Positions 1-7,369 of a stretch of 26,687 nt of DNA are shown in pieces (the stretch's first letter is position 1; every line of letters starts with the position of its first letter). The DNA is taken from contig CAMLIF010000048.1 in NCBI GenBank assembly GCA_946479985.1, forward strand, positions 1 to 26,687, written 5' to 3'. Below the pieces are notes generated by a model that had not been told where the DNA came from, did no database searches, and was given only the letters and a program-made list of their open reading frames with translations. This DNA is from an uncultured Flavobacteriales bacterium (GTDB lineage Bacteria; Bacteroidota; Bacteroidia; Flavobacteriales; Crocinitomicaceae). The position numbers and the translations under genes are program-made.

Positions 1-441
1 GTTAACCTTAATCTTTTTACTGACTCCTTCAGCAATTTCCTCTAAAGTCAGCTTCATTTTTACACGAAGATTTGTACCTCGTGTAACACGTTGTCCGCCG
101 CCTCTTGAACCACCGAAGCTGCCGTTTCCACCGCCGAATGCTCCACCGAAGATATCCCCGAAATTCTGGAAAATATCATCCATGTTCATTCCGCCGCCAA
201 AGCCTCCTGCGCCACCGCCTAAACCAGCATGGCCATATTGGTCGTAACGTGCTTTTTTATTGGCATCTGAAAGAACTTCATACGCTTCTGCAGCTTCTTT
301 GAATTTGTCTTCTGCCTCTTTATCTCCTGGATTCTTATCTGGGTGATACTTCAACGCCATTTTCCGGTAAGCCTTTTTAATTTCGGCTTCCGTTGCGTTT
401 TTCGCAATGCCCAATACTTCGTAAAAATCTCTTTTATCCAT
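1..441 (-). CDS. dnaJ: Chaperone protein DnaJ (Hsp40), N-terminal part
   Basis: Co-chaperone that stimulates the ATPase of DnaK and delivers unfolded substrates to it in the cytoplasm. The 147 visible codons begin [11 protein letters not shown] and hold a complete J domain (about residues 4-70) with the diagnostic HPD motif at residues 33-35. A Gly/Phe-rich linker follows at about 75-122, then the start of the substrate-binding region ([20 protein letters not shown]). The zinc-finger CxxCxGxG repeats and C-terminus lie beyond the window edge, so the gene is incomplete here only because the window starts inside it. It lies downstream of grpE on the same strand, 94 bp away, and is probably co-transcribed. 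The linker followed by a DnaJ-type rather than CbpA-type continuation, together with the grpE neighbour, favours the main DnaJ. The identification is secure. Confidence 0.97.
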   Translation of the reverse strand, partial: MDKRDFYEVLGIAKNATEAEIKKAYRKMALKYHPDKNPGDKEAEDKFKEAAEAYEVLSDANKKARYDQYGHAGLGGGAGGFGGGMNMDDIFQNFGDIFGGAFGGGNGSFGGSRGGGQRVTRGTNLRVKMKLTLEEIAEGVSKKIKVN

Positions 442-451
442 CTTTATCTTT

Positions 452-533
452 GATTACGGATTACAGATTTGCGGACTACGGATTTTTTGGCTTTGAACCA
501 ATCCGAAATTCGAAATCAACAACCCGAAATTTT
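452..533. repeat. Head-to-head arrays of degenerate 7-bp repeats
   Basis: Bases 452-487 read as consecutive units GATTACG, GATTACA, GATTTGCG, GACTACG, GATTTTT. Bases 500-533 read AATCCGA, AATTCGA, AATCAAC, AACCCGA, AATTTT, which is the same kind of unit on the opposite strand (TCGGATT, TCGAATT). A 12-bp spacer (488-499) separates them, so the transcript could fold into an imperfect hairpin between the grpE stop and the dnaJ start. The periodicity is directly visible. The role is unknown; I infer either a dispersed intergenic repeat or an mRNA-processing or stability structure. Confidence 0.65.
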
Positions 534-535
534 CC

Positions 536-1102
536 TTACTGTCCTACAACTACTTTCGCGAAACGAATTACTTTGTCATTCAAATAGTAACCACGTTCTA
601 CATCGTCAACTACTTTACCTTTCAATTTTTCGTTCGGTGCAGGAACATTTGCAATTGCTTCGTGTAATTCGGAATCAAAGACCTCGCCTTTCGCCTGCAT
701 TTGTTTTAATCCTTTCGCCTCAAGTCCTGATTTCAATTTGTTATAGATCAATTGAAAACCTTCTCTAACCGCGTTGATATCATCTACTTTTTCATTGTTG
801 ACGATGGCACGTTCAAAATCATCCAGAACAGATAACATGTCTTTCAATACACCTGCGCTGGCAGTTGCAATCAGATCTATCTTTTCTTTATTCGTGCGTT
901 TTCTGTAATTGTCAAATTCGGAATAGAGACGCAAGTATTTGTCGTTTAGAGCAGCCATTTGCTCTTCAGGTGTTGCAGGTTTGCTTTCTGTCGAATTGTC
1001 AGTGTTTTCATCAGTGTTTCCTGCCACATCTTCCGCGCCTGTCTGTTCGTTTGTCACATGATCCTCGTTCAAGGCATCCTTTTGTTCTTTATTATCTGAC
1101 AT
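536..1102 (-). CDS. grpE: Nucleotide exchange factor GrpE
   Basis: Releases ADP from DnaK and so resets the DnaK-DnaJ cycle. The protein has an acidic, low-complexity N-terminus (about residues 1-45), a long helical dimerisation segment (EEQMAALNDKYLRLYSEFDN), and the conserved GrpE region. That region includes the family hallmark YRKRTNKEK, a second helical part (DMLSVLDDFERAI), and the C-terminal beta-wing ending VDDVERGYYLNDKVIRFAKV. About 188 residues is normal for the family. I chose the ATG at 1102 (MSDNKEQ) because homologues usually begin with a short acidic tail. An in-frame ATG at 1132 would add ten basic residues (MTKRSQKTSK) and cannot be excluded. It is followed by dnaJ and is probably the first gene of a heat-shock operon. 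Confidence 0.95.
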   Translation of the reverse strand: MSDNKEQKDALNEDHVTNEQTGAEDVAGNTDENTDNSTESKPATPEEQMAALNDKYLRLYSEFDNYRKRTNKEKIDLIATASAGVLKDMLSVLDDFERAIVNNEKVDDINAVREGFQLIYNKLKSGLEAKGLKQMQAKGEVFDSELHEAIANVPAPNEKLKGKVVDDVERGYYLNDKVIRFAKVVVGQ

Positions 1103-1146
1103 TTTTGATGTTTTTTGACTTCGCTTTGTCAACTATCTTGCCAATA

Positions 1147-1172
1147 CAAAATTTCAGACAAGGTGTCAGACA
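1147..1172 (-). promoter_or_regulatory. Candidate grpE promoter with direct-repeat operator
   Basis: On the minus strand the heptamer TGTCTGA occurs twice with a 12-bp offset (plus-strand TCAGACA at 1154-1160 and 1166-1172). It is directly followed by AAATTTTG (1154-1147), which matches 7 of 8 positions of the Bacteroidota -7 box TAnnTTTG. The repeats therefore occupy the stretch just upstream of the putative -7 box. This is not the CIRCE sequence. A role in heat-shock control is inference. Confidence 0.4.
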
Positions 1173-1288
1173 GCAGGAATAGTCTCATGAAAGTGTATTT
1201 CGACGTAATTTTTATTTTAAATCATTCTGAACACAGGTTTAACATAAGTTTAGTGTTGAAAAATGCCTTCAAACCCATTAATAAGCGT

Positions 1289-1296
1289 TAATTTTG
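1289..1296 (+). promoter_or_regulatory. Bacteroidota -7 box upstream of the LtaS-like gene
   Basis: TAATTTTG is a perfect match to the -7 consensus TAnnTTTG known from Bacteroides and Flavobacterium. It lies 20 bp before the ATG at 1317. No TTG (-33 element) sits at the usual spacing; the nearest, at 1256-1258, is about 30 bp away, which is too far. The leader would be short and A-rich. Confidence 0.5.
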
Positions 1297-1316
1297 CGTA
1301 ACTGAAAAAAACTCGA

Positions 1317-3179
1317 ATGCTTCGACCATTTCGCGATTTATTGTTACTCATTCTTTTTTGGATCATCTGTTTCGATTTTCATCGGCTTGCTTTTTCATTG
1401 CACCATTTTGAAAAATTAAGCGATGTAAGCTTCGGAGAATGGTTCCTCTCTTTTGTTTATTCCATAAGAGTAGATTTAGCTACTGCATGTGCTTTAAGTG
1501 CTATTCCGTTTATTTTCAGAACGCTTAATCATTATTTTTCCTGGAAAGGATTTAATCGATTATACAAATGGAGTTTCTTCATTCTCTTCGGCGCCGTAAT
1601 AGCGGTACACGCCGGCGAAATTGTTGCATACGGTGAATGGAACCACAAGCTAAACGCGCGCGTTTTCATGCATCTTTCCAACCCGGATGAAGTTGTACGA
1701 ACGGCAAACTACAGTATGATCTTCTGGTTTTTTCTTTATGCTCTTTTGGAAGTTGCATTCGGATTATGGCTTTACCGACTGATCTTAAAAAAACGAACGT
1801 TACATGTTCGTAAAAACAACCTTGAATTGCTGGCGCTTATTCCAACACTTTGTATAGGGGTTTTTCTGCAGTTTCTCGGACTGCGCGGCGGGCTTCAGCA
1901 AATTCCCCTCAACGTTGCGTCTGCTTTTGTTTCAAACAAGGCTATTGCGAATGATATTTCAATTAATTCAAATTACTACTTCGGAAAAGAATATTTGATG
2001 TACCTGACAAGTAACATTGACAGTTTTATGCCTAAAGTAGACCGGAAACTGGCGGATCAAAAAGTAAAATCATGGTATGCTTATCCGAAGGAACACAACC
2101 AGATATTCCTGGAGAACCGACGCCCGAATGTGATTGTGATTGTTCTTGAAGGCTGGTCGGCGGAAGCAATCGGAAGTTTGAGCGAAACCAAAGGAGCCAC
2201 ACGTAACTTTGATAAATTAACGAAATCTGGCGTGTTGTTTACGGATGTTTATTCAACCGCTACAACAAGTGAAATAGGAAACTCAAGTATTTTTTCCGGA
2301 AATCCTGCAGTTCCGGAAGTTTCTATTTCCATGCACCCGGATAAATACCGTAAAATACATTGTATCAATGAAGATATGGAAACCTGGGGCTATCACAGTT
2401 CTTATATTTTCAGCGGCGATTTAAAGTACGGAAACATCGGCGGTTATTTTATGGATCATGGCTTTGACGTCGTAAAAGATGAAAGCAACTTCCCGAGTGA
2501 CTTACCAAGAGGTAAATTAAATTTCTACGACGAAGATCTTTACGGCTTTCTTATCAAGGAAATTAATAAACATGGTGAACCTTTCCTTCAATGTGCGTTT
2601 ACCGGAAGTACCCATGCACCATACGATCAGCCGAAAGGTAACGGAAAAGTATTTACCGGTCAGGAAGCTGATTACATGAATTCGTTGGTTTATTCAGACG
2701 AAGCATTGGGGAAATTTATGAAGGACTGCAAAAAGTACCCCTGGTATAAGAACACATTGTTTGTATTTGTATCGGATCACGGACATGCCACACCAACTAT
2801 TGCTGATCCGGGGCGAAGCTTATTCTACCATGTTCCGCTATTATTCTTCGGCGAACCAATTAAGAAATCGTTTAGAGGAAAAAGATTGGCAACTGTTGGT
2901 TCTCAGTCAGACATAGCCGCAACGCTGTTGTACCAGATGAATGGTGATTGCTCACGTTATCCGTGGAGTAAAGATCTCATGAATCCTAAAGTTCCGCAGT
3001 TTGCATTCCATGCCATTATTAATGGTTACGGCTGGGTAACTCCAAAAGGTAACTTTGCTTATCACATGGAACAAAAAACCAATGTTGATGACACATATAA
3101 ACCAGGTGATCTTTCAAAAGAAGTTCAAAACTGTCACTACTTCCTGACTTCCCTTTACAATAACTATAAAGATCTGTAA
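1317..3179 (+). CDS. LtaS-like membrane sulfatase/phosphoglycerol transferase family protein
   Basis: Inner-membrane enzyme of the alkaline phosphatase superfamily. Relatives transfer phosphoglycerol or phosphoethanolamine groups to envelope polymers. Five predicted membrane helices lie at about residues 8-25, 43-68, 84-105, 133-156 and 169-190, followed by a periplasmic sulfatase fold (about 268-560). Visible active-site elements are the metal-binding Glu of VIVLEGWS (about 278), a Thr in ATTSE (about 317) that best matches the LtaS nucleophile, a His in GSTHAPY (about 432), and SDHGHA (about 486). At 620 residues it has the usual LtaS length. The substrate is unknown: a Gram-negative member is unlikely to make true lipoteichoic acid, and modification of lipid A or capsule is equally possible. 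Its TAA overlaps the ATG of rlmN by one base. Confidence 0.85.
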   Translation: MLRPFRDLLLLILFWIICFDFHRLAFSLHHFEKLSDVSFGEWFLSFVYSIRVDLATACALSAIPFIFRTLNHYFSWKGFNRLYKWSFFILFGAVIAVHAGEIVAYGEWNHKLNARVFMHLSNPDEVVRTANYSMIFWFFLYALLEVAFGLWLYRLILKKRTLHVRKNNLELLALIPTLCIGVFLQFLGLRGGLQQIPLNVASAFVSNKAIANDISINSNYYFGKEYLMYLTSNIDSFMPKVDRKLADQKVKSWYAYPKEHNQIFLENRRPNVIVIVLEGWSAEAIGSLSETKGATRNFDKLTKSGVLFTDVYSTATTSEIGNSSIFSGNPAVPEVSISMHPDKYRKIHCINEDMETWGYHSSYIFSGDLKYGNIGGYFMDHGFDVVKDESNFPSDLPRGKLNFYDEDLYGFLIKEINKHGEPFLQCAFTGSTHAPYDQPKGNGKVFTGQEADYMNSLVYSDEALGKFMKDCKKYPWYKNTLFVFVSDHGHATPTIADPGRSLFYHVPLLFFGEPIKKSFRGKRLATVGSQSDIAATLLYQMNGDCSRYPWSKDLMNPKVPQFAFHAIINGYGWVTPKGNFAYHMEQKTNVDDTYKPGDLSKEVQNCHYFLTSLYNNYKDL

Positions 3180-4252
3180 TGGAAAAAGGACAGATCAATA
3201 TCAGATCCCTGACGTTAGAAGACATCACGGTTTTTGTTCGCTCTATCGGTGAACCGGCATTTCGTGCAAAGCAGGTTTACGAATGGTTGTGGAAGAAAAG
3301 CGTTACCAGTTTCGACGAAATGGCTAATTGCGGGAAGAAACTCATCGATCAGCTTAAAGAACATTATTATATTGATGCCATATCACTTGCCGATAAACAG
3401 GTGAGTTCTGATAAAACCATTAAATGCGCTTTTAGTATTGGCGGACAAACCCAGGTTGTTGAAGGAGTTCTAATTCCAACAACCAACCGGATGACCGCCT
3501 GTATTTCATCTCAGGTGGGATGCAGTTTGTCTTGTGCGTTTTGCGCCACCGGAAGATTGAAAATGCTTCGAAACTTAAGTCACGGAGAAATTGTTGATCA
3601 GGTTGTTTTCCTGAAAAATCTGGCAGAAAATCATTACGCAACCCCGCTTACGAATATTGTTTACATGGGAATGGGCGAACCGCTTCTGAATTACAAGAAT
3701 GTAGTTCAAAGTGTTCACTATCTGTGTTCGGAAGAAGGATTGGGATTGTCACCGAAAAGAATAACTATTTCTACTGCCGGAATAGCGAAAATGATTATGA
3801 AACTGGGTGACGACGACGTGAAGTTCAATCTTGCACTCTCTCTTCACGCGGCAAATGATAAAAAGCGTTCAAAGATCATGGAGATCAATGATTCGAATAA
3901 TATTGAAGCTTTGCGCGATGCGTTGATTTATTTCCATGAAAAGACCGGCTCCCGTGTTACATTTGAATACATCATTTTCAAGGATTTTAACGACGGAATG
4001 GAAGATGCCCGTGAACTGGCAGATTTCGCGAAAGCTGTTCCCTGTAAGATCAACATTATTGAATACAATCCGATCGACGACGGTATTTATCAGCAGGCCG
4101 ACAGAGAAAAAGTAGATGCTTTTGCCCGTTTCCTGGAAGAGAAATGCAACCTGATTGTAAACGTACGCCGAAGCCGCGGAAAAGACATTGATGCTGCCTG
4201 CGGTCAATTAGCCAACAAGAACAAACTGATCGATCAGCGCGTACTGAAATAA
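3179..4252 (+). CDS. rlmN: Dual-specificity 23S rRNA/tRNA adenine-C2 methyltransferase RlmN
   Basis: Radical-SAM enzyme that methylates C2 of A2503 in 23S rRNA and, in E. coli, A37 of some tRNAs. It affects peptidyl-transferase fidelity and drug sensitivity. The radical-SAM cluster motif CxxxCxxC is at residues 115, 119 and 122 (CSLSCAFCATG), followed by the SAM-contacting GMGEPLLNY and the SLHAAND segment. The C-terminal catalytic cysteine is in DIDAACGQL (about 341). Its 357 residues fit the family, and the central and C-terminal motifs follow RlmN throughout. The start codon overlaps the upstream stop (TAATG), which implies translational coupling to the LtaS-like gene. That partnership has no obvious functional logic. 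Confidence 0.97.
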   Translation: MEKGQINIRSLTLEDITVFVRSIGEPAFRAKQVYEWLWKKSVTSFDEMANCGKKLIDQLKEHYYIDAISLADKQVSSDKTIKCAFSIGGQTQVVEGVLIPTTNRMTACISSQVGCSLSCAFCATGRLKMLRNLSHGEIVDQVVFLKNLAENHYATPLTNIVYMGMGEPLLNYKNVVQSVHYLCSEEGLGLSPKRITISTAGIAKMIMKLGDDDVKFNLALSLHAANDKKRSKIMEINDSNNIEALRDALIYFHEKTGSRVTFEYIIFKDFNDGMEDARELADFAKAVPCKINIIEYNPIDDGIYQQADREKVDAFARFLEEKCNLIVNVRRSRGKDIDAACGQLANKNKLIDQRVLK

Positions 4253-4301
4253 GGATTGCAAATCATTCACTGCTAATTCACCCGCGAAAACCGGTTATCC
4301 C

Positions 4302-4517
4302 TTTCTGAACAACGCTCATGCTCTTACACAAAGTGATGATTCTTTGCCACTTACGAAAAGTGGTCATGCAGTGATACAAAGTAATGATTCCTCCCCGCAC
4401 AACGCTCATGCTCTAACACAAAGTGGTGATTCTCTGTCTCACAACGATGAATTCCTTACTAAAAGTGGTCATGCAGCGATACAAAGTCCCGGTGCGCTAT
4501 TGAAAAGTTATCCTGCG
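4302..4517. repeat. 21-bp periodic tandem repeat, organised as two ~105-bp copies
   Basis: This fills most of the 312-bp gene-free stretch after rlmN. Consecutive 21-bp units resemble CTTACAAAAAGTGGTCATGCT. Five units form a higher-order block seen twice, at 4302-4391 (15 bp shorter) and 4392-4496, with one further degenerate unit at 4497-4517. One plus-strand frame is open across the whole array and from inside rlmN. It reads heptads such as LTKSGHA, VIQSNDS, SPHNAHA, LTQSGDS and LTKSGHA, ending at a TAA at 4533-4535. It has only a TTG (4344) as a possible internal start. I see no leader, promoter or signal peptide, so it is listed as a repeat and not a gene. Bases 4518-4564 hold nothing recognisable. 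Confidence 0.75.
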
Positions 4518-4564
4518 ATGATAATTAGATTCTAATGCAGCTCATTGAGCAACACATGCTAACC

Positions 4565-5143
4565 CTACAACGTAAATTTCAATTTCTCGTTTCCTTTAAT
4601 CAGCGTGTAAACGGCCATATCCAAAAAATTCCCTTCAAAAAAGATCCGGTCTTTAAAATGAGCTTCTTTTTCAAACCCCATATTTTCAAGCAGGAAAATG
4701 GCACCTCTGTTATTGGGCGAAACTTTTGCTTCTATGGTATGCAGATCGAGCTGGTTCAATCCAAAATGAATAATCGCTTCAACCGCTTCCCAGGCTATGT
4801 TCTTTCCCCAGAAATCTACAGAAAGCTCCCCTCCTATTTCGGCACGGTGATTTTGAAAATCAATACTGTTAAACCCGCAAGTGCCAATGATTTCTTTACC
4901 ATCGCGCAAAACACCAGCCCATCCAATACCCGTTTTGTTTTCATACAACTGCATGGTTTTGTGCACCAGTTCAATTGAATCATCTAAAGAATGGATATTT
5001 CTGCGGGCAATAAACTGATTCACCCTTCCGTTGGAACGCATTTTGAAAATTGCAGCAGCATCTGTCATTTTCACTTCGCGAAGTGTTAACCTGTCGGTTC
5101 TTAACTCCGGGAACTCTTCGAATAATTCGGGTTTCATATTCAT
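4565..5143 (-). CDS. GNAT-family N-acetyltransferase (RimJ/RimL-like)
   Basis: Acetyl-CoA-dependent transferase of the GNAT fold, similar to the RimJ/RimL group that acetylates protein N-termini or small amines. Visible features are the opening beta strand of the group (ELRTDRLTLREVKMTDA), an acetyl-CoA binding loop equivalent (LSVDFWGKNIAWEAVEAII), and the C-terminal signature SPNNRGAIFLLENMGFEKEA. I prefer the start MNMKPELFEEF at 5143, or 5137, giving about 192 residues, because the open frame upstream to 5242 encodes residues unlike any GNAT N-terminus. It is monocistronic, convergent with rlmN and divergent from the polyprenyl synthase. The substrate cannot be told from sequence. Confidence 0.88.
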   Translation of the reverse strand: MNMKPELFEEFPELRTDRLTLREVKMTDAAAIFKMRSNGRVNQFIARRNIHSLDDSIELVHKTMQLYENKTGIGWAGVLRDGKEIIGTCGFNSIDFQNHRAEIGGELSVDFWGKNIAWEAVEAIIHFGLNQLDLHTIEAKVSPNNRGAIFLLENMGFEKEAHFKDRIFFEGNFLDMAVYTLIKGNEKLKFTL

Positions 5144-5378
5144 ACTGTTGCTTTTAGGGTTTATAACTAATGGAAATAAGCAACGGATAAAGCAGTACTC
5201 AACAAGTTTATTTTGTACAGCATTAAAGTTATGAAAAGCCAAACGATTATTCTAAAGAAAAATGATGCTTATCGAAGCAAAAACTGTTAAATATTCTCTC
5301 GGCAAAAATGGTTGTCCATTCTTTCCGGCTTTAAGCAATTTTGTGTTTTTTCTCAAAAATCTAATCAATCGACTAGTT

Positions 5379-5407
5379 CTATTATCAGTCTATTAGTAGT
5401 ACATTTG
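5379..5407 (+). promoter_or_regulatory. Polyprenyl synthase promoter with two 11-bp repeats
   Basis: TACATTTG at 5400-5407 perfectly matches the Bacteroidota -7 box TAnnTTTG. Directly upstream, two 11-bp units, CTATTATCAGT (5379-5389) and CTATTAGTAGT (5390-5400), are tandem and one helical turn apart. The ATG at 5414 is only 6 bp after the box, so a transcript from this promoter would be almost leaderless. No TTG lies at normal -33 spacing. The box is a clear match; the regulator and transcription start are inferred. Confidence 0.5.
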
Positions 5408-5413
5408 TAAGGC

Positions 5414-6382
5414 ATGACAGTAGACCAATTATTGGAACCGATTCAGGAAGAAATGAAGATCTTCGAAGCGCGCTTTAAGGAGTCTATGCGTTCGAAAGTT
5501 CCGCTTCTCGATAAAATCACTCATTACATTATTAAACGTAAAGGCAAGCAGATGCGCCCCATGTTTATGTTTCTTACGGCAAAAATGCTTGGGGAAATGA
5601 ACGACAAAACGTACCAGGCTGCTTCTATGGTGGAATTGCTGCATACGGCATCGCTGGTTCATGATGATGTAGTGGACGATGCCAATGAACGCCGCGGTTT
5701 TTTCTCTGTGAATGCTTTATGGAAAAACAAAATTGCGGTTTTGGTGGGCGATTATCTTCTGTCACGCGTTTTGCTCCACTCCATTGAACACGATAATATT
5801 CGTGCCTTGCAGATAGTTTCCAAAGCTGTTCGTGAGATGAGCGAAGGAGAATTGTTGCAAATCGAAAAAGCACGTAAGCTGGATATCACGGAAGAAATTT
5901 ACTTCGAAGTGATCCGTCAGAAAACTGCCAGTTTGATTGCTGCGGTTTGTGAAGCAGGTGCGGCTTCCGTCGACAGAGAGGACATGGCGGCTAAAATGTA
6001 CCTGTTCGGAGAATATGTTGGCCTGGCTTTTCAGTTAAAAGACGATATTTTCGATTTTGGTTCGGGTGAGGAGATTGGAAAACCATCCGGAAACGATATT
6101 CGAGAGCGCAAATTGACACTGCCAATTATTTATGCGCTGAACAACGCATCCAAAGAAGACGTGCGCACATTGAAGTACATCATCAAACGACGTAACGAAG
6201 AGAAAGTGTGGGTTCAGAAAGCCATGGAGATCGTTATTGCAAGCGGTGGAATTAATTACGCACATACACGAATGATGGAACTGAAAGAAAAAGCCCTGGA
6301 ATGCATTCAGGATGTTCCGGATTCAGCAGCGAAAAGAGCTTTGATCGGGTTGGTAGAATATACTGTACAGCGAACCAAGTAG
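5414..6382 (+). CDS. ispB: Trans-polyprenyl diphosphate synthase (IspB-like)
   Basis: Chain-elongating prenyltransferase that condenses isopentenyl diphosphate onto allylic diphosphates. In this phylum it most likely makes the side chain of menaquinone. The two Asp-rich metal-binding motifs are present: the first DDxxD in SLVHDDVVDDANERRG (about residue 78) and the second in QLKDDIFDFG (about 209). The substrate-binding GKQMRPMFMFL (about 44) precedes them. Length (322) and order match long-chain E-type synthases and not farnesyl synthases. The gene stands alone on the plus strand. Its stop lies 2 bp from the stop of a convergent gene, leaving no room for a terminator between them. Product chain length is not readable here. 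Confidence 0.93.
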   Translation: MTVDQLLEPIQEEMKIFEARFKESMRSKVPLLDKITHYIIKRKGKQMRPMFMFLTAKMLGEMNDKTYQAASMVELLHTASLVHDDVVDDANERRGFFSVNALWKNKIAVLVGDYLLSRVLLHSIEHDNIRALQIVSKAVREMSEGELLQIEKARKLDITEEIYFEVIRQKTASLIAAVCEAGAASVDREDMAAKMYLFGEYVGLAFQLKDDIFDFGSGEEIGKPSGNDIRERKLTLPIIYALNNASKEDVRTLKYIIKRRNEEKVWVQKAMEIVIASGGINYAHTRMMELKEKALECIQDVPDSAAKRALIGLVEYTVQRTK

Positions 6383-6384
6383 TC

Positions 6385-6831
6385 TTATTCTATCGGTTCA
6401 GCGGTTTCTACAGTATGCTGCATTTTAACTTCAACTATTGCTTTAGCAAACTCACACCCTGCCTGCGAGTCGAGTAATGTAATAAATCGCATATTGAGAT
6501 CATCCTGTTCAGTTAAACCATAGATCTGGTGATATTTCTTAGTCAATTTGCTATTAAACCTGTTCATTTCTGTTTCCATTTCCTGTATTTCCGTGACGTC
6601 TTTCGTAAATTGTTCAGGATTCTGCGAAATCAGATCAGTCAAAATCTCAACCAGAGGCGTACCTGTTTCACCTGAAAAAATGATGGCGGCCTTGGTTTCT
6701 TCGGAAATACCTTTGGAGAATTTATTTACTCCTTTACAGTATTCGGCCGTTAAGTTTTCCCAATCGGAATCGGTCTGTGCATTTAATGAAATTGGAAATA
6801 GTAAAAGCAAAAGCGGTATCAAAACTTTCAT
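6385..6831 (-). CDS. Small exported protein, four-Cys family paralogue lacking two cysteines
   Basis: A 148-residue protein with signal peptide MKVLIPLLLLLFPISLNAQ. The ATG at 6831 is chosen because the upstream frame adds only unrelated residues before this clear leader. It shares with the next two genes the pattern YCKGVNKFSKGISEETKAAII, a helical middle, and QAGCEFAKAI. It retains Cys32 and Cys126, but the second Cys of the CxC is Gly34 and the mid-protein Cys is replaced (about Phe92). It lies 10 bp after its paralogue and is probably in the same transcript. I do not recognise the family. A soluble, mostly helical periplasmic or secreted protein is likely. Confidence 0.8.
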   Translation of the reverse strand: MKVLIPLLLLLFPISLNAQTDSDWENLTAEYCKGVNKFSKGISEETKAAIIFSGETGTPLVEILTDLISQNPEQFTKDVTEIQEMETEMNRFNSKLTKKYHQIYGLTEQDDLNMRFITLLDSQAGCEFAKAIVEVKMQHTVETAEPIE

Positions 6832-6841
6832 GTGAAATGAT

Positions 6842-7297
6842 TTACTCGTCGTAATAATAGTAATCATCTTCGTCATCTCCCTGCTGCCCCAAAATCATCA
6901 GTGCCCAGGTAAACTCACAGCCTTTCGCCCCGCTTAGGGCTTCCAGCAATTTAGTTGTTGCTTCATCTGCACTGTCAGTATTTTCAAATACTTCGGGGAA
7001 CTTCTTTTCAATCTTCTCAGTACACTTACCGATATCTTCACCAATTTTCTGAAGCAGTTCTGCATCTTTCATTAATTGATCGGCATCTTTCTCTGCAAGT
7101 TCCGTAAATAAAACTTCCAAATCTGTTCCGTCAGTTGCTGATTTAATAATGGCGTTGCGGGTATCGCTGGAAATCCCTTTTGCTTCTCCGTTTACACAGC
7201 TGCATAATTCTTTGGCAATTTTGGGATACAGGTCCTGGGCAAATAACTTGCTGTTTAATAATCCTGTAAAAAGGATAAGTATTATAACTGGTTTCAT
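6842..7297 (-). CDS. Small exported four-cysteine protein of unknown function
   Basis: A 151-residue protein with signal peptide MKPVIILILFTGLLNSKLFA. The mature part begins with LYPKIAKELCSCVNGEAKGIS (Cys32, Cys34), continues with a charged helical segment holding Cys92 (IGKCTEK), and has Cys127 in AKGCEFTWALM. It ends in an unusual acidic, tyrosine-rich tail (DDEDDYYYYDE). Four cysteines in an exported protein suggest two disulfides. It is followed at 10 bp by a paralogue and preceded by an intrinsic terminator at 7324-7349, so it must either have its own promoter in the short space between or rely on readthrough. The function is not recognised. Confidence 0.82.
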   Translation of the reverse strand: MKPVIILILFTGLLNSKLFAQDLYPKIAKELCSCVNGEAKGISSDTRNAIIKSATDGTDLEVLFTELAEKDADQLMKDAELLQKIGEDIGKCTEKIEKKFPEVFENTDSADEATTKLLEALSGAKGCEFTWALMILGQQGDDEDDYYYYDE

Positions 7298-7318
7298 AAA
7301 ATCGGGTTTATCTGGTAT

Positions 7319-7349
7319 AAAAAAACCGCTAACCTTTCAATTAGCGGTT
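7319..7349 (-). terminator. Intrinsic terminator after the lipoprotein gene
   Basis: The arms AACCGCTAA (7324-7332) and TTAGCGGTT (7341-7349) pair perfectly over 9 bp around an 8-base loop. On the minus strand they are followed by a run of seven T (plus-strand A at 7319-7325, overlapping the stem base). It sits 20 bp after the stop of the gene at 7370-7801 and just before the start of the next paralogue at 7297, so it partly separates the two. Confidence 0.85.
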
Positions 7350-7369
7350 CTGCAATATAATAAAGGAAA

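Noticed and set aside
865..1182. 105-codon plus-strand open frame opposite grpE
   Set aside because: It covers the N-terminal coding part of grpE and its promoter on the opposite strand; the sequence is low-complexity and Cys-rich by chance.
4302..4517. Periodic repeats as a CRISPR array
   Set aside because: Units are 21 bp, contiguous and degenerate, with no spacers and no cas genes nearby.
4344..4535. 63-codon open frame across the 21-bp repeat as a gene
   Set aside because: It has only a TTG start, no leader or promoter, and openness is explained by a stop-free repeat unit with indels in multiples of 3.
4535..4978. 147-codon plus-strand open frame opposite the GNAT gene
   Set aside because: It is antisense to a clear acetyltransferase and shows no family features.
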